DNA of 64,000 nt from Bacteroides sp. (GTDB lineage: Bacteria > Bacteroidota > Bacteroidia > Bacteroidales > Muribaculaceae): NCBI GenBank assembly GCA_014802425.1, contig JAAVCH010000031.1, forward strand, positions 73,781 through 137,780, written 5' to 3'. The translations under genes were made by a program, and so were the position numbers. The notes under the pieces were generated by a model. That model worked only from the letters and a program-made list of their open reading frames with translations. It made no database searches and had not been told where the DNA came from. Shown here one piece after another: positions 26,584-35,383 of this stretch; position 1 is the stretch's first letter, and each line of letters opens with the position of its first letter.

Positions 26584-28431
26584 TCAGAGCGCCAGTTTCC
26601 GGCTGACGCCTGCGCGGGCCGACGAGGCGCGGACTATGTAGAGTCCGGCGGGGAGGTCGGGCGTGATGTCCCGTCGCGTACCGGGGAGCATGGTCAGTCG
26701 GTCGGAGCTTACGCGAGTGCCGGAAAGGGACCATATGTCGAGCGTCACGTCGCAGGCTTCCGTGGAGCTTACGGAGATCACGCCGTCGTGTGCCGATATG
26801 CCGAGGGATGCGTCGCTGTCGGCGCCGACGGGGCTGACGCCGAGTGTCTCGATGGCTTCGGCTATGCCGGCGGCGCAGGCGTTCTGTATCTCGCCCGACT
26901 CGCAGTCCATGACGTAGGCCACGAAGCGGCCGCGTTTCCAGTCGTTGAGCAGCGCGTCGCGCCCGAGGGTGATGATGAATCTTTCGCCGTGCGGGTCATA
27001 GGAGTCCTTGACCGTGCCGGGAGCCGGGGTAAAGGCGTACTGTGCCGATACCGTGACCTCCGGGAAATCCACGAGTTCGCCGGGAATCATCGACGGCAGG
27101 TAGTAGTAGGGTCCGGCCGCCGGGCGGGTGGCGCTGTTTTTCTGGTATGAGTTGGGGAGGTCGGCGAAATCGGCCGTCACCGTGCATCCCACTCCGAAGG
27201 TGTGTCCCTCCTGGGCGAAGCGGGTCGATGAGCGCACCTCGACTTCGGCCGAGAGTGTGCCGTCGGCGTTCTCCCACATGTGGGTGACGTCGATCCGGCA
27301 GCGTGTGGGAAGTCCGTAATAGCTGTCGAATTTCGACAGGTTGCTGTAGGATGTGTCGGCGATTCGGTTGAGCTTGAAGTAGGGGAGGGCGTAGAACTTG
27401 AGGGCTTTCCAGTAGTCGGTCAGTTCGAGCATGTCACCCTGATGGGTCACGAGTGGGATCATCGCGTCGCCCATGCGCCGCTCGGTGTTGCGGAGGGTGA
27501 CACGTCCTTCGGGGCAGTTGACACACCACATTCCGGTGGCTTCGTCCACCACGAGTGTGCGCGCGTAGTCCGACGTATAGAGCGTGAACGAGTCGAGCAG
27601 GATGATGTCGTCCTCTCCGTCGGTGTGGAGGGTGGCCATGCACTGCAGCGGGGTGTCGGCGGTGGCGGGCAGGGAGGCCTGTATTTCGGCTGACTCACCC
27701 GGAGCCAGCTCGGGGACGGGACACTCGGCGAGAGGCGTGCCTCCGGAATACCATATGAGCGACGCCCCCTTCAGCGGGGCGCCTGTGTTGAGCAGGCGCA
27801 CCTCCGGGGCGATTCTGCCGTCGGTCATGTCGGAGAGGCCGTAATAGACTCGGGGCAGCGAGGTGAGTTCGGCGTTGCGTCCCGGTATGCCTACGAAGAT
27901 GTCGTCGACTGCGAGGAGGTATCCGTTGCGGCTTACGGCGGCGATGGTGAGCTCCACTTCCTCGCCGGCACAGTCGAGCGGTAGGAGGTAGGTGGTCCAG
28001 TCGTCGGGCACGCCGTCCACTTTCAGAATCGTCTGCGTCAGGCCTGATTCCTTATGGAGCAGGCGCACCTCAAGGTCGTCGGCCAGATATCCGTAGACGG
28101 AGCAGGCGGCGAACCGGAGCACCGTCCCTTCCTCCACGGTCAGGGCCGGGAGAGTGAGGGTGTTGTCGCAGGATGAGCCGGCGCCGGTGTATGTCGGGCT
28201 TATCGCGGTGTATCCGCGTGAGCCGACACGGTCCACGGTCCATCCGTCGGCCGTATAGCCGCGCTTGTAGCGGTCGGCCACGGGGAGGAGTCCGTTGGCG
28301 TTGGCCACGGTGAGCGCTGCGGGCATCGTGCCGTCGGAGAAGTCGAAGCTCACGGCCGCACGCACCGGCATGGCCAGCCATGCCGGTGCGGAAAGGACCG
28401 TTAATATAAGTGTCTTGCGGAAATCCGTCAT
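26584..28431 (-). CDS. Secreted Omp28-like protein with CVNC motif and T9SS-type tail
   Basis: The 615-residue protein parallels its neighbour at 24505-26478: signal peptide, an N-terminal jelly-roll region (FDFSDGTMPAALTVANANG), then an Omp28-like segment RTLVVDEATGMWCVNCPEG with Cys303/Cys306 and LVTHQGDMLELTDYWKALKF. The C-terminus is IWSLSGTRVSSDR .. LPAGLYIVRASSARAGVSRK followed by LAL, a variant sorting tail. The gap to the gene upstream is 27 bases, and to the one downstream 105. A redox or structural surface role is inferred from fold and export signals only. Confidence 0.87.
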   Translation of the reverse strand: MTDFRKTLILTVLSAPAWLAMPVRAAVSFDFSDGTMPAALTVANANGLLPVADRYKRGYTADGWTVDRVGSRGYTAISPTYTGAGSSCDNTLTLPALTVEEGTVLRFAACSVYGYLADDLEVRLLHKESGLTQTILKVDGVPDDWTTYLLPLDCAGEEVELTIAAVSRNGYLLAVDDIFVGIPGRNAELTSLPRVYYGLSDMTDGRIAPEVRLLNTGAPLKGASLIWYSGGTPLAECPVPELAPGESAEIQASLPATADTPLQCMATLHTDGEDDIILLDSFTLYTSDYARTLVVDEATGMWCVNCPEGRVTLRNTERRMGDAMIPLVTHQGDMLELTDYWKALKFYALPYFKLNRIADTSYSNLSKFDSYYGLPTRCRIDVTHMWENADGTLSAEVEVRSSTRFAQEGHTFGVGCTVTADFADLPNSYQKNSATRPAAGPYYYLPSMIPGELVDFPEVTVSAQYAFTPAPGTVKDSYDPHGERFIITLGRDALLNDWKRGRFVAYVMDCESGEIQNACAAGIAEAIETLGVSPVGADSDASLGISAHDGVISVSSTEACDVTLDIWSLSGTRVSSDRLTMLPGTRRDITPDLPAGLYIVRASSARAGVSRKLAL

Positions 28432-28458
28432 GACGGAGTATCGGATATGGTGGATGAT

Positions 28459-29856
28459 TTACTTCACTACAACGGTGCGGGAAGTCCGGCCGGCCTTAAC
28501 GGCGTAGATGCCGGGGGCCACTTCGACCGACTTGCCCTGACCGGCGAGATGGCCGTCGAGCGTATATACCTCGGCTTCGGCCTCGCCTGCCACTTCGATG
28601 CGGCCGTCGGCCACGATGATGAAGCAGCGGTCGTCGCCGGCGATGATTTCATTGACGGCTGCCAGGGGCTGGTCGAGCACGATCACGAAAGGATAGTAGG
28701 TGTATTCACCGGTGGCGGGGTTGGGCTCCTGCCAGATGGCGCCGAGCACCTTTCCGTCGATTGAGATCTTTGCGACTCCGGCGAGCGAGCGGGTGGTGGA
28801 GAAGCCGAAGGCGGCGGGGAGCTTCTTGTTTTCGCCGTTGAGCACTACGGATGCAGACCCTGTGAAGAGCACGTCGGTGCCGAGGCCGGCGGTGTAGAGG
28901 CTGATTTTATCGTCGTCGATGAACTGGTCGGTGTTCATGTCGTAGATGCAGGCCACGTTTGTGAGGGTGCCCTCGGAGCCGTCGGCGTTTACGTCGGTGG
29001 CTACGGTGCGCATGCCGTAGAAGTGGCCGTCGGCGTCGCAGTTGTCGAAGGCGCCGACGAACCAGTCGTCGCCGTACTGGCCTTCGCGGTAGTTGTCGAC
29101 GTAATAAGTTTCATACCATCCGAGTACCTCTCCCTTGTACTCGAAAGGTTCGTTGCGGGTTTCGAATTCGTTGAAGGTGATGAGCTCCCCTTCCTTTATG
29201 AGTGCGGGCACCGAGCCGCCGACATCGGTATAGAGCATGCCGCCGATGATGGTGCCTTCCACGTTCTGGGTCATGGGCCAGTAGCCCTGGTTGGAGAGGT
29301 AGTCGTTGGAGGTATAGACGTTCATGTCGTAGCCCCCTTCGGCGTTCTTTGTCCACTGGCAGGGGTAGTAGCGTCCCTTGATTTCAGAGTCGGGTGCGGA
29401 GATGAACTGGTAGCCGGCGATGGTCTTTCCGTCGGGAGTCACGGCGATGGCCTGGGTGTTGTTCATCACGTTGGGGTGCAGCGGGAGGTATTTCCATTCG
29501 CCGTCGAGATAGTAGGCGGCCTTCTGCTTGCCGTCCTTATAGTATACGGAGCCTACGGCCATGCCGTCGTTCGTAAGGTCCATTACGGATACGCCGGTGA
29601 TGGTCTGCCCCGAGGGAAGTCCCTCTTCCTTGTTGCTGATGGTTATGTTTTCTATTTCGGTGGGATTATCGGCGTGCCAGATGTAGCCGATGAGGTTGTC
29701 CTCGTCGGAGATGGCCACGTAATTGCCGTTGTCGGATACACCCATCACTTCGCCCATTTCCTCAAAGAAGTAAGCCTGGGTGTCGGCATGGGAGAGTGAT
29801 GCGGTCGCAAGGGCGGCCAGAGCGAGGGGGCCTCGGAAAAGTAAAGAATGTCTCAT
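28459..29856 (-). CDS. Secreted HAF-repeat-like protein with T9SS-type tail
   Basis: Read from the ATG at 29856 the protein has 465 residues and a clear signal peptide (MRHSLLFRGPLALAALATA). The frame stays open to 29910, but that would add 18 residues before the signal. The mature part has short repeats of the form GVSDNGNYVAISDEDN, GVSVMDLTNDGMAVGSVYY and AVTPDGKTIAGYQF. This resembles the HAF-type or beta-propeller-like repeats of exported Bacteroidota proteins. The end VYTLDGHLAGQGKS .. APGIYAVKAG is the sorting tail. It is the first gene of the four-gene minus-strand run, with a perfect -7 box at 29927-29935. Confidence 0.85.
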   Translation of the reverse strand: MRHSLLFRGPLALAALATASLSHADTQAYFFEEMGEVMGVSDNGNYVAISDEDNLIGYIWHADNPTEIENITISNKEEGLPSGQTITGVSVMDLTNDGMAVGSVYYKDGKQKAAYYLDGEWKYLPLHPNVMNNTQAIAVTPDGKTIAGYQFISAPDSEIKGRYYPCQWTKNAEGGYDMNVYTSNDYLSNQGYWPMTQNVEGTIIGGMLYTDVGGSVPALIKEGELITFNEFETRNEPFEYKGEVLGWYETYYVDNYREGQYGDDWFVGAFDNCDADGHFYGMRTVATDVNADGSEGTLTNVACIYDMNTDQFIDDDKISLYTAGLGTDVLFTGSASVVLNGENKKLPAAFGFSTTRSLAGVAKISIDGKVLGAIWQEPNPATGEYTYYPFVIVLDQPLAAVNEIIAGDDRCFIIVADGRIEVAGEAEAEVYTLDGHLAGQGKSVEVAPGIYAVKAGRTSRTVVVK

Positions 29857-29926
29857 ATGGTAGATGTTTAAGTTGGTGTTTCTGATAGCGAAGGCTGATG
29901 TTAAGCGCATGAGCGGTCGGTAGAGC

Positions 29927-29935
29927 GCAAATATA
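29927..29935 (-). promoter_or_regulatory. -7 box of the four-gene secreted-protein operon
   Basis: The minus strand reads TATATTTGC, an exact consensus match, about 70 bases before the start codon at 29856. No promoter-like site was found between the four genes downstream. Confidence 0.6.
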
Positions 29936-30023
29936 CGAATAAATGCTTAGAAATCTATAGAGTTGATGGAATTTTTTAACTTAATTTTGCAGTAATGGGT
30001 GAAACGTATAGGTCTAAAGGTAG

Positions 30024-30056
30024 AAAGCGCCTTTCCCGCTGCGGGAAAGGCGCTTT
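30024..30056 (-). terminator. Terminator after pgi
   Basis: Arms AAAGCGCCTTTCCC and their exact complement form a 14-bp or longer stem about 40 bases after the pgi stop codon. T content after it on the minus strand is modest. Confidence 0.7.
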
Positions 30057-30096
30057 GCTGTTGTGGTTTGCCGTCGTGCCGGCGGCGGGAGTCAGG

Positions 30097-31440
30097 TCAG
30101 TCCTGGATCTTGGTCTTGATGGCTGCTGACTCGGCTTCGTAGCCGGGCTTCTCGAGAAGGGCGAACATGTTCTTCTTGTAAGCCTCCACGCCGGGCTGGT
30201 TGAAGGGGTTGACTCCGAGGATGTAGCCGCTGATGCCGCAGGCCTTCTCGAAGAAGTAGATGAGCTGGCCGAGCACGTATTCGTCGAGCTTGGAGATTTC
30301 GATGCGCATGTTGGGCACTCCTCCCTCCACGTGTGCGATCTTAGTGCCGAGTTCGGCCATCTTGTTGACTTCGTCCACGCCCTTGCCGGCGAGATAGTTG
30401 ATGCCGTCGAGGTTGGCTGCGTTTTCGGGCACGCGCACCGAGAGGGCGGGTTTCTTCACCGATATGACGGTCTCGAAGATGGTGCGCTCCCCTTCCTGGA
30501 TCCACTGGCCCATGGAGTGGAGGTCGGTGGTGTTGTCGACGGCTGCGGGGAATATGCCCTTGCCTTCCTTTCCTTCCGATTCGCCGTAGAGCTGCTTCCA
30601 CCATTCAGCGAGGTAGTGGAGCTTGGGGTTGTAGTTGACGAGGATCTCGATTTTCTTGCCGTTCTGGTAGAGGGCGTTGCGCATGCGGGCGTAACGCTCG
30701 GCGATGTTGTCGGGTCCGGGGTGGGCGGTGGCCTTCTCCATGTCGGCGGCGCCGGCGAGGAGCTTGGTGATGTCGTGTCCGGCCACTGCGATCGGGAGCA
30801 GGCCTACGGGAGTGAGCACGGAGAAGCGTCCGCCCACGTTGTCGGGGATCACGTAGGTCTCCCAGCCTTCCTGGTCGGCCATTGTGCGGAGGGCGCCTTT
30901 GTTGGCGTCGGTGATGGCCACGATGAGCTCCTTGGCGGCTTCGGCGCCGGCCTGCTTCTCAAGCTGGTCGCGCAGGATACGGAAGGCGATGGCGGGCTCG
31001 GTGGTGGTGCCCGACTTGGAGATCACGATGATGCCGAATTTCTTGCCTTCGAGGAGCTTCTGGAGCTCGGCGGTGTAGTCCTCGCCGATGTTCTGGCCGG
31101 CGTAGAGCACCTTGGGCGATTTCGGGGCGGGAGCGTAGAAGTCGGCGAAGCTGTCGCTGAGGGCCGTAATGACGGCCTTGGCTCCGAGGTAGGAGCCGCC
31201 GATGCCGATGCACACCACGTAGTCGCATTTCTCACGCAGGCGTTCGGCGGTGGCGTTGATGCGGGCCACGAGTTCGGCGGGTGTCTGCGAGGCGAGGTTT
31301 ACCCAGCCGATGAAGTCGGAGCCTGCTCCGGTGCCTTTTTCGAGTTTGGTGATTGCCTCCACCGCTTCGGCGGCGTTGGCTTCATACTGCTTCTCGGCGA
31401 AGTAGTATGCGTCTTTAATGTTGAGTTCGATGGAGTTCAT
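30097..31440 (-). CDS. pgi: Glucose-6-phosphate isomerase
   Basis: This cytosolic enzyme interconverts glucose-6-phosphate and fructose-6-phosphate. The 447-residue length matches the shorter bacterial Pgi class. Signatures include [11 protein letters not shown] for substrate phosphate binding, [15 protein letters not shown], and the PROSITE-type region [19 protein letters not shown]. The C-terminal [12 protein letters not shown] is also conserved. It lies downstream of gpsA in the same orientation with a 170-base gap, and ends at a hairpin terminator. Together with gap it covers central glycolysis in this window. Confidence 0.97.
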   Translation of the reverse strand: MNSIELNIKDAYYFAEKQYEANAAEAVEAITKLEKGTGAGSDFIGWVNLASQTPAELVARINATAERLREKCDYVVCIGIGGSYLGAKAVITALSDSFADFYAPAPKSPKVLYAGQNIGEDYTAELQKLLEGKKFGIIVISKSGTTTEPAIAFRILRDQLEKQAGAEAAKELIVAITDANKGALRTMADQEGWETYVIPDNVGGRFSVLTPVGLLPIAVAGHDITKLLAGAADMEKATAHPGPDNIAERYARMRNALYQNGKKIEILVNYNPKLHYLAEWWKQLYGESEGKEGKGIFPAAVDNTTDLHSMGQWIQEGERTIFETVISVKKPALSVRVPENAANLDGINYLAGKGVDEVNKMAELGTKIAHVEGGVPNMRIEISKLDEYVLGQLIYFFEKACGISGYILGVNPFNQPGVEAYKKNMFALLEKPGYEAESAAIKTKIQD

Positions 31441-31610
31441 TGATATGGTTTTTATAAGTCATTTCTTTTTGCGGCTGCCTTCTGGGGCAGCTGATTGCGG
31501 CTGGCTCTTACGGACAGCTTCTTACGGCAGCTGAAGCTGCCTCCCGGTCGATGCCGCTTCCGGGATTCGGCTCCCGGGCTTCGGCGGGAGCCGTGCTTCG
31601 GCTGGCGGGG

Positions 31611-32612
31611 TCAGCTGAAGGTGTCGGTTATCGAGTCGATGGCGCGGCGGGCGGAGCGGCTGTCGTAGAGGATGGAGTAGACGCAGTCGAGGATGGGCAT
31701 GTCGACGTGTACGCCGGAGACGTTGATCTCGTGGATGCACTTCGTGCCGTAGTAGCCCTCGGCCACCATGGCCATCTCCATCATGGCGGCCTTGACGCTG
31801 TAGCCCTTGCCGATCATGGAGCCGAAGTTATGGTTGCGCGAGAATTTGGAGTAGGCCGTCACCAGCAGGTCGCCAAGATAGGCGGAGCGGTCGATGTCGC
31901 GGTCAGGCATCGGGGACACGGCGTCGACGAAGCGGCGCATCTCGCGGATGGCGTTGCACACGAGCATGGCCATGAAGTTGTCGCCGGCCTTCATGCCGTT
32001 GACTATTCCGGCGGCGATGGCGTAGACGTTCTTGAGCACCGCGCCGTACTCTATGCCGGCCACGTCGGAGGATATGATGGTCTTCAGCTTGGCGCTGGCT
32101 ATGAGCGAGGCGAATTCACGGCTGTTGGCCGTGTTGTGGCACCCGATGGTCAGGTAACTGAGGCGTTCGAGGGCCACTTCCTCGGCATGGCACGGGCCAC
32201 CGATGACCATCAGGTGATCGTCGGTGCAGCCGAATCTGTCGGAGAAATAGTCGGTGACGATCATGTTGACGTCGGGCACTATTCCCTTTACGGCCGAGAC
32301 GATGTACTTGTCGGCGATGTCGACCGTGATGCCGTCGGCTATCCCCTTGAAGTAAGGGGAGGGTACGGCCACGACGAGCGTGTCGGCCTGGCGGCAGGCC
32401 TCGTTGATGTCGGATGTGAAGTCTATGCGCTCGATGTCGAAGCTGACGTCCGAGAGGTAGACGGGGTTGTGGCGGTAGCGGATGAAGTCGTCGATACGGT
32501 CCTGACGGTGCATGTACCATACGATGCGGTCGCAGTTGCGCATCAGGAGTTTGGCCAGCGCCGTGGCCCAGCTGCCTCCGCCGATTACGGCTATTTTTCC
32601 TAAGGAGCCCAT
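31611..32612 (-). CDS. gpsA: NAD(P)-dependent glycerol-3-phosphate dehydrogenase
   Basis: This cytosolic enzyme reduces dihydroxyacetone phosphate to sn-glycerol-3-phosphate for phospholipid synthesis. The 333-residue product has the Rossmann motif GGGSWATALAKLL, then GGPCHAEEVALERLSYLTIG, the catalytic-lysine region GAVLKNVYAIAAGI, and GDLLVTAYSKFSRNHNFG before the C-terminus. The length is normal. It lies 62 bases after lysS, so the two are probably co-transcribed; the 170-base gap to pgi contains several short hairpins built on CAGCTG and related motifs but no recognised promoter. Confidence 0.96.
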   Translation of the reverse strand: MGSLGKIAVIGGGSWATALAKLLMRNCDRIVWYMHRQDRIDDFIRYRHNPVYLSDVSFDIERIDFTSDINEACRQADTLVVAVPSPYFKGIADGITVDIADKYIVSAVKGIVPDVNMIVTDYFSDRFGCTDDHLMVIGGPCHAEEVALERLSYLTIGCHNTANSREFASLIASAKLKTIISSDVAGIEYGAVLKNVYAIAAGIVNGMKAGDNFMAMLVCNAIREMRRFVDAVSPMPDRDIDRSAYLGDLLVTAYSKFSRNHNFGSMIGKGYSVKAAMMEMAMVAEGYYGTKCIHEINVSGVHVDMPILDCVYSILYDSRSARRAIDSITDTFS

Positions 32613-32674
32613 CTCTGAGGGGTTTTTAAACGGGTTGGTAAGTGGGTTTGTCTGCCGGGCGTGCCGGTGTGGGG

Positions 32675-34246
32675 TCAGGCCTGGGCCTCGCCGTTTTCGC
32701 TCCCTTCCTCAGCATCGTCTTCTTTCCTGGCGCGCGCTTCGGGGCGCATCTGGGGGAAGAGAAGCACTTCCTGGATGGTGTTCTGGCCGGTGAGGAGCAT
32801 CGCGAGGCGGTCCATGCCGATGCCCATGCCCGATGTGGGGGGCATGCCGTATTCGAGGGCGCGGATGAAGTCGGCGTCGATCACCATTGCCTCGTCGTCG
32901 CCCTTGTCGGCCAGGCGCATCTGCTCCACGAAGCGTTCGTACTGGTCGATCGGGTCATTGAGTTCGGAGTAGGCGTTGGCCAGCTCCTTGCCGTTGACCA
33001 TGAGCTCGAAGCGTTCGGTCAGTTCGGGGTTCTCGCGGTGGCGCTTCGTCAGGGGCGACATCTCGATGGGATAGTCTGTGATGAAGGTGGGCTGGATGAA
33101 TGTCCCCTCGCATTTCTCGCCGAAGATCTCGTCGATGAGCTTTCCCTTGCCCATCGAGGCGTCGACCTCGATGCCGATGCTCTTGGCGAAGTCGCGGAGC
33201 TCGTCCTCGGTCTTGCCGGTGATGTCGAAGCCTGTGGCGTCGAGTATGGCCTGCGTCATGGTGATGCGGGGATAGGGGGGCTTGAAGTCGATTTCGTTGT
33301 CGCCGACGGTCACCTTGGTGGTGCCGTTGACGTCGAGGGCTATCTTCTCAAGCATGCGCTCGGTGAAGTCCATCATCCAGTTGTAGTCCTTGTAGGGCAC
33401 ATAGATCTCCATGGCGGTGAACTCCGGGTTGTGCGTGCGGTCCATGCCTTCGTTGCGGAAATTGCGCGAGAACTCGTAGACTCCGTCGAAGCCCCCCACG
33501 ATGAGGCGCTTGAGGTAGAGTTCGTTGGCTATGCGGAGGTAGAGGGGTATGTCGAGGGCGTTGTGGTGGGTCACGAAGGGACGTGCGGCCGCTCCGCCGG
33601 GAATCGACTGGAGCACCGGGGTGTCGACCTCGATGTAGCCGTGGGAGTTGAAGAACTCACGCATGGAGTTGAACATCTTCGTACGCTTGTAGAATATCTC
33701 CTTCACCCCCTGGTTGACCACGAGGTCCACGTAGCGGCGGCGATATCGCATCTCCGGGTCGGTGAAGGCGTCGTAGGCCTTGCCGTCCTTCATCTTCACC
33801 ACCGGGAGCGGGCGGAGGCTCTTGCCGAGGAAGGTGATTTTCTCGGCATGGACCGTGATTTCGCCCATCTGCGTGCGGAACACGAATCCCTCGACTCCGA
33901 TGAAGTCGCCGATGTCCATGAGTTTCTTGAATACCACGTTGTAGAAGTCCTTGTCATCGCCGGGGCAGAGGTCGTCGCGGCTTACATAGACCTGAATGCG
34001 GCCGTCGGCGTCCTGAAGCTCCATGAATGAGGCCTTGCCCATTATGCGGCGGCTCATGATGCGGCCGGCCACGCGCACGTGGCGCGGGGGCTGGAGGTCG
34101 TCGGAGAAGTTTTCCTTTATTTCCGACGTGTGTCCTGTCACGTCATACTCCGCTGCGGGATAGGGGTCGATTCCGCGTTCGCGGAGCGCTTCGAGTGAGC
34201 GACGGCGAACCTGTTCCTGTTCGCTCAGTTCCTGGGTGTTTGCCAT
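32675..34246 (-). CDS. lysS: Lysyl-tRNA synthetase, class II
   Basis: This cytosolic enzyme attaches lysine to tRNA-Lys. The 523-residue protein has an N-terminal OB-fold anticodon domain ([21 protein letters not shown]). The class II catalytic motifs follow, including motif 2 [20 protein letters not shown] and motif 3 [15 protein letters not shown]. The C-terminus carries a short acidic extension ([16 protein letters not shown]). It starts after a leader with a promoter at 34367-34397 and a palindrome at 34255-34266, and is followed by gpsA. Confidence 0.98.
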   Translation of the reverse strand: MANTQELSEQEQVRRRSLEALRERGIDPYPAAEYDVTGHTSEIKENFSDDLQPPRHVRVAGRIMSRRIMGKASFMELQDADGRIQVYVSRDDLCPGDDKDFYNVVFKKLMDIGDFIGVEGFVFRTQMGEITVHAEKITFLGKSLRPLPVVKMKDGKAYDAFTDPEMRYRRRYVDLVVNQGVKEIFYKRTKMFNSMREFFNSHGYIEVDTPVLQSIPGGAAARPFVTHHNALDIPLYLRIANELYLKRLIVGGFDGVYEFSRNFRNEGMDRTHNPEFTAMEIYVPYKDYNWMMDFTERMLEKIALDVNGTTKVTVGDNEIDFKPPYPRITMTQAILDATGFDITGKTEDELRDFAKSIGIEVDASMGKGKLIDEIFGEKCEGTFIQPTFITDYPIEMSPLTKRHRENPELTERFELMVNGKELANAYSELNDPIDQYERFVEQMRLADKGDDEAMVIDADFIRALEYGMPPTSGMGIGMDRLAMLLTGQNTIQEVLLFPQMRPEARARKEDDAEEGSENGEAQA

Positions 34247-34254
34247 AATGTATG

Positions 34255-34266
34255 TTACACGTGTAA
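34255..34266. promoter_or_regulatory. Palindrome TTACACGTGTAA in the lysS leader
   Basis: This perfect 12-bp palindrome ends 8 bases before the lysS start codon, downstream of the predicted promoter. It would form part of the 5' leader RNA or an operator. The binder is unknown. Confidence 0.35.
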
Positions 34267-34366
34267 TTTCGTTCTGTCAGTCCGGATTCCCCGTGGGTGC
34301 CGGTCGCGTCGGCGCGCCGGGCGGCGTATTTCGGGCGGGAAAAGGGATGGGTCGGCCGGATTTCCA

Positions 34367-34397
34367 CAAAATTAGCAAAAAATCATCAGTTTATAAA
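34367..34397 (-). promoter_or_regulatory. Promoter of lysS
   Basis: The minus strand has TAATTTTG (34367-34374) and TTTA (34394-34397) 19 bases upstream. The predicted leader is about 110 bases. Confidence 0.5.
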
Positions 34398-34412
34398 GTG
34401 TTGCGTCCGGTT

Positions 34413-35255
34413 TTATGCCTCGGAGGTCGTGGCGGTGTCTTCAGGCGTGTCGCCGGTCTCTCCGGCGGCGGAGGTGAGGTGGGGCAGGGCGGCGGTGAGG
34501 CGGATGAAGTCCTCCACTCCGAGGCGCTCGGGGCGGAGCGCCATCACGGAGTCCTGCATGATGGGGTTGGCGGGCCCCATGAGGGGGCCGAGGGAATTGC
34601 GCAGGGTCTTGCGGCGCTGACCGAAGGCGGTCTTCACCACGAGCTTGAACGCCTTTTCCGGCACCCCCAGTTCCGTGCGCGAGTTGCGGCGCAGGCGAAG
34701 CACCCCGCTTGTCACTTTAGGCGGGGGGGAGAACACTCCGGGAGAGACGCTGAAGAGGTACTCGCAGTCGTACCATGCCTGAAGCAGCACGCTGAGTATG
34801 CCGTAGACCTTGCTGCCCGGCGCCGAGCATATGCGCTCGGCCACCTCCTTCTGGAGCATACCGCTGACGAGAGGTATCTTGTCCTTGTAGTCGAGCACCT
34901 TGAAGAATATCTGGGAGGAGATGTTGTAGGGGTAGTTGCCGATCAGCACCATGGGGCCCTGTATGAGCGCGTCGAGGTCCATCTTGAGGAAATCCCCCTC
35001 CACGACACGCAGCCCCGGCATCTCCCGCGCCAGGTATTCCACCGACTCGGAGTCCAGCTCCACGGCCGTGACGTCCCTCCCCGCCTCAACGAGGAAGCGG
35101 GTGAGCACCCCCATTCCGGGGCCTATTTCCATTACCGGCAGCGAGCCGGGGCCTTCGCCTGCCTCGGCGGGGGATATGGTGTCGGCTATCTTCCGGGCTA
35201 TGCCGAGGTCGCGCAGGAAGTGCTGGCCGAGATTCTTTTTGGCTTTTACTTGCAT
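34413..35255 (-). CDS. rsmA: 16S rRNA dimethyladenosine transferase
   Basis: This enzyme (KsgA) dimethylates two adjacent adenines near the 3' end of 16S rRNA during small-subunit maturation. The 280-residue protein begins with KKNLGQHFLRD. The AdoMet-binding motif is MEIGPGMGVLTRFL, and the catalytic motif appears as NYPYNIS, the tyrosine variant of NLPYNIS common in Bacteroidales. The C-terminal helical domain is present, followed by an acidic threonine-rich tail. It precedes lysS by 166 bases in the same orientation. Confidence 0.96.
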   Translation of the reverse strand: MQVKAKKNLGQHFLRDLGIARKIADTISPAEAGEGPGSLPVMEIGPGMGVLTRFLVEAGRDVTAVELDSESVEYLAREMPGLRVVEGDFLKMDLDALIQGPMVLIGNYPYNISSQIFFKVLDYKDKIPLVSGMLQKEVAERICSAPGSKVYGILSVLLQAWYDCEYLFSVSPGVFSPPPKVTSGVLRLRRNSRTELGVPEKAFKLVVKTAFGQRRKTLRNSLGPLMGPANPIMQDSVMALRPERLGVEDFIRLTAALPHLTSAAGETGDTPEDTATTSEA

Positions 35256-35317
35256 AGGATTCAGGATGCTTTTTATCCTTATAATAGTGATAACGCCTGA
35301 GGCGTGCGGAATGTTAA

Positions 35318-35346
35318 GGCCCCGCGTCCGTAAGGGTCGCGGGGCC
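35318..35346 (-). terminator. Hairpin after the C1 peptidase gene
   Basis: Arms GGCCCCGCG (35318-35326) and CGCGGGGCC (35338-35346) form a 9-bp G+C stem, 37 bases after the peptidase stop codon. Confidence 0.6.
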
Positions 35347-35383
35347 TGTGGCGCGCCGGGGGCCGGCGGTGGTGGGGGAAAGG

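Noticed and set aside
31551..32603. Plus-strand open frame of about 350 codons over gpsA
   Set aside because: It mirrors gpsA almost exactly and has a Val/Gly/His-rich composition with no motif. gpsA on the other strand has every family motif.
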